Assembly (NCBI GenBank): GCA_035536185.1
Contig: DATLOM010000052.1
Location: 1 to 64,000, forward strand
DNA length: 64,000 nt
Reading direction: 5' to 3'
From: GCA-2861595 sp035536185
Lineage (GTDB): Bacteria; Actinomycetota; Acidimicrobiia; Acidimicrobiales; GCA-2861595
Part shown: in pieces, positions 1-8,082 of the stretch
Position numbering within the stretch: position 1 is the first letter of the stretch
Layout of the letters: each line of letters opens with the position of its first letter
The notes under the pieces: generated by a model
The model's input: the letters and a program-made list of their open reading frames with translations, nothing else
The model's database searches: none
Told to the model about the DNA's origin: nothing
Position numbers and translations under genes: made by a program

Positions 1-790
1 TCTTGAGCTTGGTGAGGGCCTGCACCACCTCGGTGTTGCCCACCATGAACCCGAGGCGCCAGCCGGCCATGGAGAAAGACTTGGTGAGGGTGTACAGCTC
101 GACGGCCACTTCCTTGGCCCCAGGTACCTGGAGGATCGACGGCGGTTGGTACCCGTCGAAGCAGGTGTCGGAGTAGGCGAAGTCGTGGACGAGGACGATC
201 TCGTGCTCGCGGGCGAACTCCACGATGCGGGTCATCCAGGCGAGGTCCACACAGGTCGTGGTGGGGTTGTGGGGGAACGACAGCACGATCACCCGGGGCT
301 TGGGCCACTGGGTGTCCCAGGCGTCCAGGAGGTTGGCGAAGTACTCCTCGCCGGGGCCGACCCGGATCTGTTGAACCTCGGCGCCGGCGAAGAGCGGGGC
401 GTAGACGTGGATGGGGTACGACGGCGTGGGGACGAAGGCCGAGTCCCCAGGCCCGAGCAGCACCCACATGAGGTGCGACAGGCCCTCCTTGGCGCCGATG
501 GTGGTGACCACCTCCAGGTCGGCGTCCAGCTCCACGCCGAAGCGGCGGAGGTAAAGGTCGGCGACCGCCCGGCGCAGCTTGGGGATGCCCTTGGACGACG
601 AGTACCTGTGGTTGCGGGGGTTGCGGGCCGACTCGATCAGCTTCTCGACGGCCACGTCGGGCGAGGGGATGTCGGGGTTGCCGAAGCCGAGGTCGATGAC
701 GTCGTGGCCGTCCCGTCGCGCCTCGGTCTTCAGATCGTTGATGATCGTGAAGACATACGGGGGCAGGCCCCCGATGCGCCGGAACTCCAT
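1..790 (-). CDS. alaC: PLP-dependent aminotransferase, AlaC type (3' end outside window)
   Basis: This is a fold-type I PLP aminotransferase that would move an amino group between an amino acid such as alanine and a 2-oxo acid in the cytosol. Translating the minus strand from the ATG at 790 gives an N-terminus MEFRRIGGLPPYVFTIINDL, the arrangement seen in AlaC-like transaminases. It is followed by the dimer and cofactor motifs: GNPDIPSP, SFPHNPTT, a VHDFAYSD segment, and the Schiff-base lysine in TLTKSFSMAGWRLG near residue 242. The last codons lie beyond base 1, so only about 263 residues of an expected 390-400 are visible. The divergence between AlaC, LL-diaminopimelate aminotransferase and aspartate aminotransferase members is subtle, so the exact substrate is inferred. 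The gene reads away from the surface-protein gene and the two are separated by 34 bases. Confidence 0.85.
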   Translation of the reverse strand, partial: MEFRRIGGLPPYVFTIINDLKTEARRDGHDVIDLGFGNPDIPSPDVAVEKLIESARNPRNHRYSSSKGIPKLRRAVADLYLRRFGVELDADLEVVTTIGAKEGLSHLMWVLLGPGDSAFVPTPSYPIHVYAPLFAGAEVQQIRVGPGEEYFANLLDAWDTQWPKPRVIVLSFPHNPTTTCVDLAWMTRIVEFAREHEIVLVHDFAYSDTCFDGYQPPSILQVPGAKEVAVELYTLTKSFSMAGWRLGFMVGNTEVVQALTKLK

Positions 791-824
791 CCCGGCAGTC
801 TAGGAAGGGGGGAGGTGGTGGCGG

Positions 825-2114
825 CTAGACAGCCGAGATGGCGCGACGGGCACGCGGGCGGGACGCCCGGGTGAAGATCATGCCGAGCCCGACGAACACG
901 ACGCCCACGCCCAGGAGGACCGAGGTCCCCGACCCGGTGCGGGGCAGCTGATCGACGTCAGCGGCGGCCACGCTGGCGCTCCGGGAAGCTGAGACGCTGG
1001 CCACCTGGGCGGGCGCCGCAGCCTGAGCCGGCGCGGCGGCCTGAGTCGGCGCGGCGGCCTGTCCCGGCGCCTTCTCGATCAGCACACCGGCAACCTGGGT
1101 CTGGGTCTGAGGCACGCAGTCGAAGGTCACGGCGACCGCACCGGTGTCGAAGCCGGGCGCGGTGGCCCTGAAGGACGACGTCTGATCCTCGGCCATCGGG
1201 TACGTGCGGCGCACCGAGGCTCCAGGCGCCACCTCCACCTGATCGATGGCGGCCGCGTCCCTCAGCACGGTGAACACGGCCGTCGTGCCACCAGTGTTGG
1301 TCAGGGTGACGAGGGCGCCGCCGTCGACGCAGCTCGGGACGATCGTGGCTGCCGGTCTGGCCGGGCTGGCCGGGGCGGCACAGTTGAAGGTGATGGCGAC
1401 GGCACCGGTGTCGAAACCGCCAGGGGCGGTGGCACGGAAGCTGGCCGTCTCCCCTTCGGTCATCGGGTACGTGCGGCTCACGGACCCGCCGGCGGGCACC
1501 TGGATGGTGTCCACAGCCGTACCGCCCTTCAGGATGGTGAAGGTGGTGGCCGTGCCGCCGGTGTTCGTCACCTTGACGAGGGCGCCGCCGTCCACGCAGC
1601 TGGGCGTGATGGTGGCGGCGGGATTGGCCGGATTCGCCGGGGGCACGCAGGTACCCACGAGGTTGACGGTGGCCGACTGCTGCTCCGCCTGAGGACCGGA
1701 CGGGTTCCCGTTCTGGTCGACCCAGCCGCCGGTGACCCGGAGCGTGACGGTGCCCAGGGCGTCGCCAGGGAGGGTGGTGGTGCCCGTGACGGTGGAGCCG
1801 GGGGCGGGCGGGGGCGGGAGTGTCTGGCCGACGCTGAACCCGACGAGGGAACCTCTGGTCAGGTCGATGGCCTTGATGACCATAGAGCGGTCGAGGGTCG
1901 TGTCGTGGGTGAGGGTCCACGTGATGACCTGCTGGCCGTTCTCGGCACAGCGCACCTGACCCGAGATCAGCGGGTCGTGGGCCAGCACCGGAGTGGCCAC
2001 GGCCACGACCACGGCCATGCCCGCCATCACCGCTCCGCCGACGCGGCGGGCGACCCACCGGCCACGGCCACGGCCGGCGCTGGAAGCCCTCTGACGATTC
2101 GCGTTCGCACCCAT
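825..2114 (-). CDS. secreted LPXTG-like surface protein with tandem duplicated domain
   Basis: The 429-residue protein has a basic N-terminus, a hydrophobic stretch at about residues 27-44 and a likely signal peptidase site after VLA (residue 45). A first extracellular domain (about 46-160) is followed by two copies of an 80-residue unit (about 168-245 and 258-333). Both units begin with PSCVDGGALV and end near TGAVA(I/V)TF(N/D)C, so each carries a Cys pair. A Gln/Ala/Pro spacer leads to LPRTG at about 390-394, then a hydrophobic segment and an RPRARR tail, which is a sortase-type sorting signal. The family itself is not recognised. The ATG at 2114 is chosen because GGAGGG lies about 9 bases upstream and the signal peptide follows directly. 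The open frame runs further upstream but there has no RBS. Function is unknown; cell-wall display is inferred from the sorting signal. Confidence 0.8.
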   Translation of the reverse strand: MGANANRQRASSAGRGRGRWVARRVGGAVMAGMAVVVAVATPVLAHDPLISGQVRCAENGQQVITWTLTHDTTLDRSMVIKAIDLTRGSLVGFSVGQTLPPPPAPGSTVTGTTTLPGDALGTVTLRVTGGWVDQNGNPSGPQAEQQSATVNLVGTCVPPANPANPAATITPSCVDGGALVKVTNTGGTATTFTILKGGTAVDTIQVPAGGSVSRTYPMTEGETASFRATAPGGFDTGAVAITFNCAAPASPARPAATIVPSCVDGGALVTLTNTGGTTAVFTVLRDAAAIDQVEVAPGASVRRTYPMAEDQTSSFRATAPGFDTGAVAVTFDCVPQTQTQVAGVLIEKAPGQAAAPTQAAAPAQAAAPAQVASVSASRSASVAAADVDQLPRTGSGTSVLLGVGVVFVGLGMIFTRASRPRARRAISAV

Positions 2115-2236
2115 TGAGCCCAATCCCTCCGTCTCGCGCACAATGCGCCTCGGGGCGGCATTCCCCCCGTGCGGTGAGACTATGCACAGCAGCGGGTGTT
2201 TTCCAAGGACCGTTCCCGAAAGCATGCCGTTCTCGT

Positions 2237-2959
2237 TCAACTGCCGTAGGCGGCCATGGCCGAGTTGATGGCCTCCACCGCTCCCGGCCAAGGCGCCCCG
2301 ATCGGCGCCAGCACGGCCCAGCTGGCCCCGGCCTCGCGCAGCGCCGCCAGCAGGGGCGCCACCTCCTCGCCGCCGTCACGGGACAGGTCCACCTGCCCGC
2401 CCCAGGTGACCTCGGCGCCCTTTCGGTCGACCTCGGCCGCCACCTCCTGGGCCGTGGACTGCCAGAGATTGAGGGGCACGCCCTCGCTCCGGGCGATGGC
2501 CGCCGTGGCCGGTGCCCGTCCTCCCACCCAGACCTCGATGCCGAGGGCCCGAAGGCTCCGGCAAACGCCGGCCATCGCCTCCCGCCGCTGGACCACCGGT
2601 GGGAAGGCCACGCCGTAGGCGTCGTTCTCGGGCCGGCTGAGGTGGTCGCCCGTGCCGAGCCCGGCGATGAGACGGGGGCCGGCGATGCGGTGGAGGGTGG
2701 CCAGCTGGTGCACGAGCACGGCGTCGGGCACCAGGCCCACGCGGGCCACGAGCGTGCCCACCGAAATTCCTGTGGTCTCGGCCGCGATGGCGCCCAGCAG
2801 CGTCGGGCCGTGGAGGGCGGGGCGCCCCGGGTGGCCGATCGGCCAGAGGTGGTCGAAGACGAACACGCCGTCCAGGCCTGCGGCCTCGGCCAGGCGGGCG
2901 GCCTCGACGGCGGGCTCGGCCCCGTCGTGGAACTGGGGCAGGGTGATCCCCACCTTCAC
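2237..2959 (-). CDS. LLM-class flavin/F420-dependent oxidoreductase
   Basis: The protein is a luciferase-like monooxygenase-fold oxidoreductase, a family that uses FMN or coenzyme F420 on diverse substrates. Visible hallmarks are the N-terminal VKVGITLPQFHDG, a VFVFDHLWPIG segment, LVARVGLVPDAVLVHQLATLHRI and the phosphate-binding LIAGLGTGD near residue 90. At 240 residues it is shorter than the usual 280-330. The GTG at 2959 was chosen because the family N-terminus starts exactly there and it forms a GTGA overlap with the stop of the ROK kinase gene. The two genes are therefore probably translationally coupled. F420 use is an inference from the family and the likely host; the substrate is unknown. 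Confidence 0.8.
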   Translation of the reverse strand: MKVGITLPQFHDGAEPAVEAARLAEAAGLDGVFVFDHLWPIGHPGRPALHGPTLLGAIAAETTGISVGTLVARVGLVPDAVLVHQLATLHRIAGPRLIAGLGTGDHLSRPENDAYGVAFPPVVQRREAMAGVCRSLRALGIEVWVGGRAPATAAIARSEGVPLNLWQSTAQEVAAEVDRKGAEVTWGGQVDLSRDGGEEVAPLLAALREAGASWAVLAPIGAPWPGAVEAINSAMAAYGS

Positions 2960-3900
2960 GGATTGGCCGTTCCGAGGAGGGCGGCGCCCACGGCGCCGGC
3001 GTGCTCCCCCATGACCGCCGGCACGATCGGCACCTCCGGGCGGTGCCCCGATCCCTGCAGCAGCTGGGAGAAGGCATCCCTGGCCGGAGCCAGCAACAGG
3101 TCCCCCGCCTCCACCAGGCCGCCGCCAATGACGAACCGGGCAGGGTCGAGGAGGTTGGCCAGGTTCGCCAGGCCCAACGCCAGCCACCAGGCGAAGTGGC
3201 CCGCCAGCTCCAGGGCGTCGCCATCTCCCGCGGCGGCAGCCGCGGTGACGTGCTCACCCCGCACCGCCTGGGGATCGCCACTGGCCAGCTCCACCAGTGC
3301 CGCGGCCCCGCCGGCCGAGGCCGCCTCACGCCCCATGCGCCCGAGAGCGTCGCCCGAGGCGAAGCGCTCCCAGCACCCCCTCTGGCCGCAGGGGCACACG
3401 GGCCCGTGCGGGTCCACCACCATGTGGCCTATCTCCCCCCCGAACCCGTGGGCACCCCGCACCAGCCGGCCCTCGGTGATCACTCCCCCGCCGATGCCCG
3501 TGCCCAGGGTGGCCAGCACGACGTGGGCCGACCCCTTGGCCGCCCCGAGGCGGTGCTCGGCCCAGGCCGCGCAGTTGGCGTCGTTGTCGACCGTGACCCG
3601 CACGCCGGGGAGGCGCCGCTCGAGAGCCGCCCTCACAGGGAGATCGAACACACCGGGAAGGTTGGCGGCGAAAGCCAGCGCCCCGGCGGCGTCGACGAGG
3701 CCGGGCATCCCGAGCCCCACCGTGTCCCCCGGACCGCATCCCAGCGCCATCGCCACACCGGCTATGGCCTCGAGCACGGGCTCGGCGCCGTCGGGTGTCG
3801 CCACCCGGTGCTCGGCCACCACTGATCCGGAGTCGTCGAGGGCGACGCCCAGGCACTTGGTCCCGCCGACGTCGATCCCGATGGCCCCGGATCGGCCCAC
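2956..3900 (-). CDS. glcK: ROK-family glucokinase
   Basis: This is a cytosolic sugar kinase predicted to phosphorylate glucose to glucose 6-phosphate. The 314-residue protein opens with the ATP phosphate loop IGIDVGGTK (about residues 7-15). It has the catalytic DNDANCAAWAE segment (about 104-114), the LGTGIGGG glycine loop, and the ROK zinc-binding signature with GHMVVDPHGPVCPCGQRGCWE. All catalytic and zinc residues that I can identify are present. It starts at a GTG immediately after the TGA of the upstream baeRF-like gene and ends in a 4-base overlap with the LLM oxidoreductase, so the three genes look like one transcription unit. ROK members also include N-acetylmannosamine and fructose kinases, so glucose is the likeliest rather than a proven substrate. 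Confidence 0.88.
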   Translation of the reverse strand: MGRSGAIGIDVGGTKCLGVALDDSGSVVAEHRVATPDGAEPVLEAIAGVAMALGCGPGDTVGLGMPGLVDAAGALAFAANLPGVFDLPVRAALERRLPGVRVTVDNDANCAAWAEHRLGAAKGSAHVVLATLGTGIGGGVITEGRLVRGAHGFGGEIGHMVVDPHGPVCPCGQRGCWERFASGDALGRMGREAASAGGAAALVELASGDPQAVRGEHVTAAAAAGDGDALELAGHFAWWLALGLANLANLLDPARFVIGGGLVEAGDLLLAPARDAFSQLLQGSGHRPEVPIVPAVMGEHAGAVGAALLGTANP

Positions 3901-5010
3901 TCAGAAGCGGAGGAGGGCCCCGATGCGCCCGAGCACGTCGAGGTCGGCGTTGTCCACCACGACCTCCACCCGGCACGACTGCCCGAGGGCGTCCTCCACG
4001 GCCTCCTCGACCACGTCGTCCACCTGGTGCATCGGCGCCGAGCACACCGGGCACGACGGGCCCCGCACGGCGATGTGCCGGCAGGCCTCGCACCGCCACC
4101 CGGGTGACTCGTAGCCGTCGGAGACGAGCAGCGTGTCGACCCGGCGCTCCACCAGGGCCGACAGGACCTTGTCGACACCGGCCACGCCGCCGTTGCCGGA
4201 ACCGACGGCGTCACGCAGTCGGTTCACGAGCGCCACCTCCTTGGCCCGCTCCACGTCGGCCTCGACCGCCAGGGCGGCCTCGGTGATGACCGACTCGGTG
4301 GCGTTGACCGGCACGCTTATGCGGGCGGCGATGCGGTCCTTCAGGTAGGAGTGCAGCACCCGCTCCAGCTCGTTGGCGATCTCCTCGGGTGCTCCGACGA
4401 TCAGATGGTCGAACCCCTGGGTCTGGAACACCTGGAACGCCACCTGGGCGGCCCGCTTCAGATGGTGATGGGCCGCTTCGGCGCTGTGGTCACGAACATG
4501 GTCCTTGTTCCAGTCGCCGCGGTCGTCCTCGTGGCGGGGCAGCTGGTCGAACACCTCGCTCTTGTCGATCAGCTCGCCCAGCTCGAACACGAACATGCGG
4601 GCCCGCTGCTTGTCGGCCAGCAGGACGCCGAAGCGCTCGTTGTTGTCCAGCACGGCCTCGAGCTGGCGGATGTGCGGCGAGGCGTTCACCACCACCTGGT
4701 TGCGCACCGGCACCGGTAGCTCGACGACCTCCCAGAACCCTTCGGGCTCACAGGAGAAGAGGGCGAGGGCGCGGATGCGGGAGCGGTCGATACCTCCCTT
4801 GACATGGCCGACGATGCGGGCGATGTCCGCCTCCACCGCCGGTCCGTGCTCGTCGACGGCGGCACGGGCCAGCGAGTCGAGATGCAACTCGTAGTCCTTG
4901 GGCCGCACGAAGCGGCTGCCGTCGACGTCGAGGTAGAGGGACACGACAGGCGCGGCCTGACTGCGATGAGCTGCCAGGGCACGGATCGTGTCCTTGGTGA
5001 GCGTGGCCAA
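3901..5010 (-). CDS. baeRF / Vms1-like release-factor-fold protein
   Basis: The 369-residue protein resembles the bacterial archaeo-eukaryotic release factor (baeRF) group, relatives of eRF1 and the tRNA hydrolase Vms1. The N-terminal half contains VVSLYLDVDG, an RALALFSC strand and FGVLLADKQRARMFVFELGEL, the pattern of the family's release-factor-like fold. The middle contains FDHLIVGAPEEIANELERVLHSYLKDRI, and the C-terminal part has a four-cysteine zinc ribbon, CEAC...CPVC. In the family these proteins are thought to act on ribosomes or peptidyl-tRNA; the exact role here is inferred. I chose the TTG at 5010 because GGAGG sits 5 bases upstream. A GTG two codons earlier lies inside that Shine-Dalgarno sequence. 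It is the first gene of a cluster with glucokinase and an LLM oxidoreductase. Confidence 0.75.
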   Translation of the reverse strand: MATLTKDTIRALAAHRSQAAPVVSLYLDVDGSRFVRPKDYELHLDSLARAAVDEHGPAVEADIARIVGHVKGGIDRSRIRALALFSCEPEGFWEVVELPVPVRNQVVVNASPHIRQLEAVLDNNERFGVLLADKQRARMFVFELGELIDKSEVFDQLPRHEDDRGDWNKDHVRDHSAEAAHHHLKRAAQVAFQVFQTQGFDHLIVGAPEEIANELERVLHSYLKDRIAARISVPVNATESVITEAALAVEADVERAKEVALVNRLRDAVGSGNGGVAGVDKVLSALVERRVDTLLVSDGYESPGWRCEACRHIAVRGPSCPVCSAPMHQVDDVVEEAVEDALGQSCRVEVVVDNADLDVLGRIGALLRF

Positions 5011-5026
5011 CGTCACCTCCGTGGGA

Positions 5027-5590
5027 TCAGTCCGATTCCGATGGACGATGGTAGCCCGGCGCCTGGTCGGGCCTGACCGGGAGCCGGCGGCGCTCTTCAG
5101 CGGAGCGGGGCCGCAGCGGGAACTCCCCGTGCCTGGCCGCCCAGAGCCCGGCGAGGCCGAGGCCATACATCGGCGCGAGTATGCCGAAGGCGAGGCTGGT
5201 GTTGGGCCGTACGGCGGCGGTGACGAAGGCGACGACGACCTCGATGGCCAGTGAGGCGAAGAGCCGGCGGCGCACCGGTGCCGGCGCCGAGCCCTGCAGG
5301 AAGAACAGGGATGGCACCAGTATCTGCTCGGTTCGGCTGCGGCGGACGGCGATCACGAACGCGGCGGTGAAGGCCGCGGTGCCGGCGGCGAAGAGGCCCA
5401 GGGCGACGACGAGGGCGACGAGGTCGGTGGGCCCGGAAACCGTCGCCAGGCCGGCGGTGGCCACGAAGGCCAAGGTGCCGCCCCAGGACCACTGCACGAT
5501 CCGCCGCCCCGACCATGAACCCGCCTCTGGATCTTTCGGGCCGGCCGGGGCGGCCGACGGGGGGCCCGGTCCGGCGTCGGGTGAGGTCAT
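5027..5590 (-). CDS. four-helix membrane protein of unknown function
   Basis: The 187-residue protein has a Pro/Ala-rich N-terminal 25 residues, then two hydrophobic helices (around residues 35-58 and 61-85). A short basic loop RRSRTEQILVPSLFF follows, then two further hydrophobic segments (around 108-128 and 130-150) and a basic, Arg-rich tail. I do not recognise a named family. The ATG at 5590 overlaps the TGA of the glycosyltransferase gene (ATGA), so it is probably translated by coupling with that gene. A role in envelope lipid or glycan biology would be consistent with its partner but is only inferred from position. Confidence 0.65.
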   Translation of the reverse strand: MTSPDAGPGPPSAAPAGPKDPEAGSWSGRRIVQWSWGGTLAFVATAGLATVSGPTDLVALVVALGLFAAGTAAFTAAFVIAVRRSRTEQILVPSLFFLQGSAPAPVRRRLFASLAIEVVVAFVTAAVRPNTSLAFGILAPMYGLGLAGLWAARHGEFPLRPRSAEERRRLPVRPDQAPGYHRPSESD

Positions 5591-6729
5591 GGTGACCCCG
5601 CCCCCGCCTCCGCCTCCAGGAGGGCGTCGTCGAGTCGGGCGGCCAGCACGTCGGCCGAGAACTGCTCGACGGCCCGCCGGCGGGCGGCGATCCCCATCTC
5701 CGCCCGGCGATCCGGATCGGCCAGCAGCTCGTCCAGGGCGGAGGCGACGGCGGCGGCGTCGGACGGGCGCGCCACCACCAACCCGGTGCGGCCGTGCTCC
5801 ACCGCTTCGGGTGCGCCGCCGCTGGCCCCCGCCACCTGGGGGACCCCGCAGGCCGCGGCCTCGAGGAAGACGATGCCGAAGCCCTCCTGCTCCAGGCCGA
5901 ACCAGCGGCTCCGGCAGGGCATGGCGAAGACGTCGCCGCACCCGAAGGCACCCGGCAGTGAATCCTCCGCCACCCGGCCGAGGAAGCGGACCGGGGCCCC
6001 GGCCCGCCGGGCCAGCCGCTCGAGCCGGGCCCGGTCCCGGCCGCCGCCGGCGACGGCCACGATGAGGTCCGGATAGCGGGAGGACAAGCGGGCCGCCGCC
6101 TCGATGAGCACGTCCATCCCCTTGCGGGGAACGAGGCGCGTGATCCCGACCACCAGCGGGCCTTCGGTGGGGAGACCGAGACGGGCGCGGACCTTGGCTC
6201 GCTGCTCGGGATCGAGGGGCCGGAAGCGGCTGGTGTCGACGGCGGGGGGCACGACGGTGGTGGGGGGCGTGCGGGAGCCGGCGGCACGAGCCGCCTCGGC
6301 CTGGGCATAGCCGCCGGCCGAGACGAGGTGGGCGGCGCCAGCCACCACCGACGCCAGCAAGGAGCGGGCTACCGGAAGCCGGGCCGGGAACGTCACCTCG
6401 GCGCCGTGCAGCACGAGCCCGTAGCGCCGGCCCAGGCGCGGCCCGATGAGCCCGAGGGGCAGGGCCGGATCGATGAGCACGATGCCGGCGTCCACCTCGG
6501 TGGCCAACCGGCGGACGCGCCGGAGGAGGCCGGGAGTGGGCAACAGCACCGGTGTCGAGGTGCGCTCGATGCGGAAGGCCTGCGCCGCGTCGAAGGCCGC
6601 GGCTCCGGAGTGTGCGGCGGTGAGGACGGTCACCCGCTCCGGGGGCAGGCGGCGCCACAGCTCCCAGAGGTAGGACTGGATGCCGCCGACCTTGGGGGGG
6701 AAGTCGTTGGTGACGAGCAGGTGGCTCAT
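5587..6729 (-). CDS. pimB: GT4 glycosyltransferase, PimB-like mannosyltransferase
   Basis: This GT-B glycosyltransferase probably adds a mannose from GDP-mannose to a phosphatidyl-inositol mannoside or a related envelope glycolipid on the cytoplasmic face of the membrane. The N-terminus MSHLLVTNDFPPKVGGIQSYL closely matches the start of actinobacterial PimB proteins. Other motifs are LVVGITRLVPRKGMDVLIEA (about residues 190-210) and the acceptor/donor motif EGFGIVFLEAAACGVP, carrying the two glutamates of the EX7E motif. The length of 380 residues is typical. The ATG at 6729 agrees with the family start, although no strong Shine-Dalgarno is visible. The downstream membrane gene overlaps its stop. 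Donor and acceptor specificity are inferred from similarity only. Confidence 0.82.
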   Translation of the reverse strand: MSHLLVTNDFPPKVGGIQSYLWELWRRLPPERVTVLTAAHSGAAAFDAAQAFRIERTSTPVLLPTPGLLRRVRRLATEVDAGIVLIDPALPLGLIGPRLGRRYGLVLHGAEVTFPARLPVARSLLASVVAGAAHLVSAGGYAQAEAARAAGSRTPPTTVVPPAVDTSRFRPLDPEQRAKVRARLGLPTEGPLVVGITRLVPRKGMDVLIEAAARLSSRYPDLIVAVAGGGRDRARLERLARRAGAPVRFLGRVAEDSLPGAFGCGDVFAMPCRSRWFGLEQEGFGIVFLEAAACGVPQVAGASGGAPEAVEHGRTGLVVARPSDAAAVASALDELLADPDRRAEMGIAARRRAVEQFSADVLAARLDDALLEAEAGAGSP

Positions 6730-6890
6730 GCTGGTTTTGCCGCGGGTCGCACCAGCGTCGTTGAGGGGCTCGGTTGCGGCCCTCCGATTGTGCAGTTGGC
6801 GTCGTGATCTGCCCGGCGAACGGCGGGACCACAGCGCTCCGTGCACATTCCGTCAAGGGCGGTGGCTGACCAGGCGCTGACCGTCACCGA

Positions 6891-8024
6891 CTACCGCCGT
6901 TCTAGCGGGAGGTTGGCGCCGGCCTCGATGAGCGCGCGCCGGCGGAGCCGATCGACCGCCCACGAGGCGTGCTCCCGCAACATCGGGTCGGCTCCCGACA
7001 GGTACCGGGCGAGGACCCGGGCCACGTCGGGATGGTTGCCGTCACCGACGTTCCCGAGGGCGATCAGCGCGTTGCGGCGCAGGTAGCGGGGCTGGCGGCG
7101 GGGGATGTACCAGCGACCGAAGCGCTCCAGCAGCTCCTCGTCGCCGGCGCCGAGCAGCTCGACCAGGTCCACCCATGCCTCTGCTCCCGGTTCGGCGGGG
7201 GGCGGCGGATGGCGAAGATCGTTGGCCCGGTTGGGTGGGCACACCGTCTGGCAGTCGTCGCAGCCGTAGATGCGCCCGCCGAGCGCCCCGCGGTACTCCG
7301 GGGGGAAGCTGCCCGGCGCCTCGAGCAGCCAGGCCAGGCAGCGGCGGGCATCGAGCACGCCGGGACCGACGAGGGCGCCGGTGGGGCATGCCGGCAGGCA
7401 CTGGCGGCAGGGGCCGCAGCCGTCGGCCGCCGGTGCCGCGCTGGGCGTCAACGGGGCGTCGGTGACGACCGACCCGAGGACGAACCAGGAACCCCGCCCG
7501 GGCATCAGGAGGTTGGTGTTCTTGCCGTACCAGCCGAGGCCGGCCCGGTAGGCGGCCTCGCGGTCGACCAGCCCGTTGTCGTCGACCAGGACGGTGGCGC
7601 GCCACCCCTCGCCGTCGAGGAAGCCGGCGACGGCGGCGAGGGCCTCCCGCAGGGGCGCGTAGGAATCGTTCCAGGAGTAGCGGGCCCCCTGGCCCAGGGC
7701 CGGCGCCGGCGGCGCCTCGGGATCCTGCCGGCGGTACGAGACGGCGCCCACGAGCAGCGCCGTGGCGCCGGCCAGGCTCCGGGCCGGGTCGGTGGCCCGC
7801 ACGGGATCGCCGTAGGTGAAGTGCATGCCGCCGTGCAAGCCTTCCTCCTTGCGCTCCTGGAGCACCCGGCGGGTGGGGAGGAACGGGTCAGCGGGGGCCA
7901 CTCCCACGGCGTCGAGGCCAGCGCGTCGGCCGAGCACCAGCACTTGCTCGGTGAGCTGTTCAGGACCTCCCGAACCCCCAGATCCGGCCAGCTTGTCCGG
8001 CGTCACCCGATCCATGACCGTCAT
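6891..8024 (-). CDS. queG: epoxyqueuosine reductase
   Basis: QueG reduces epoxyqueuosine to queuosine in tRNA anticodons, using cobalamin and two [4Fe-4S] clusters. The 377-residue protein has the family core RYSWNDSY, the active-site region DNGLVDREAAYRAGLGWYGKN (Asp at about 154) and the two ferredoxin-like cysteine sets. Set one is C203, C206, C209 and C213 in the CGPCRQCLPACP run. Set two includes C255, C258 and C262 in CDDCQTVCP, with C229 between them. A C-terminal HEAT-like segment (RRNALIALGNVGD) matches the family. The ATG at 8024 gives MTVMDRV; the second ATG three codons later is equally possible. No other queuosine gene lies nearby, as is usual for salvage-dependent bacteria. Confidence 0.92.
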   Translation of the reverse strand: MTVMDRVTPDKLAGSGGSGGPEQLTEQVLVLGRRAGLDAVGVAPADPFLPTRRVLQERKEEGLHGGMHFTYGDPVRATDPARSLAGATALLVGAVSYRRQDPEAPPAPALGQGARYSWNDSYAPLREALAAVAGFLDGEGWRATVLVDDNGLVDREAAYRAGLGWYGKNTNLLMPGRGSWFVLGSVVTDAPLTPSAAPAADGCGPCRQCLPACPTGALVGPGVLDARRCLAWLLEAPGSFPPEYRGALGGRIYGCDDCQTVCPPNRANDLRHPPPPAEPGAEAWVDLVELLGAGDEELLERFGRWYIPRRQPRYLRRNALIALGNVGDGNHPDVARVLARYLSGADPMLREHASWAVDRLRRRALIEAGANLPLERR

Positions 8025-8082
8025 GCTCGCATCAGCGAAGGGCGGCGGCGTACCGGATGGGTGGAGCGGAGCTGGCTGGGAC

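Noticed and set aside
5027..6856. A 609-codon frame reading through the PimB-like gene into the membrane-protein gene
   Set aside because: Only its last ~187 codons are real (5027-5590). The upstream part is a wrong-frame reading of the glycosyltransferase.
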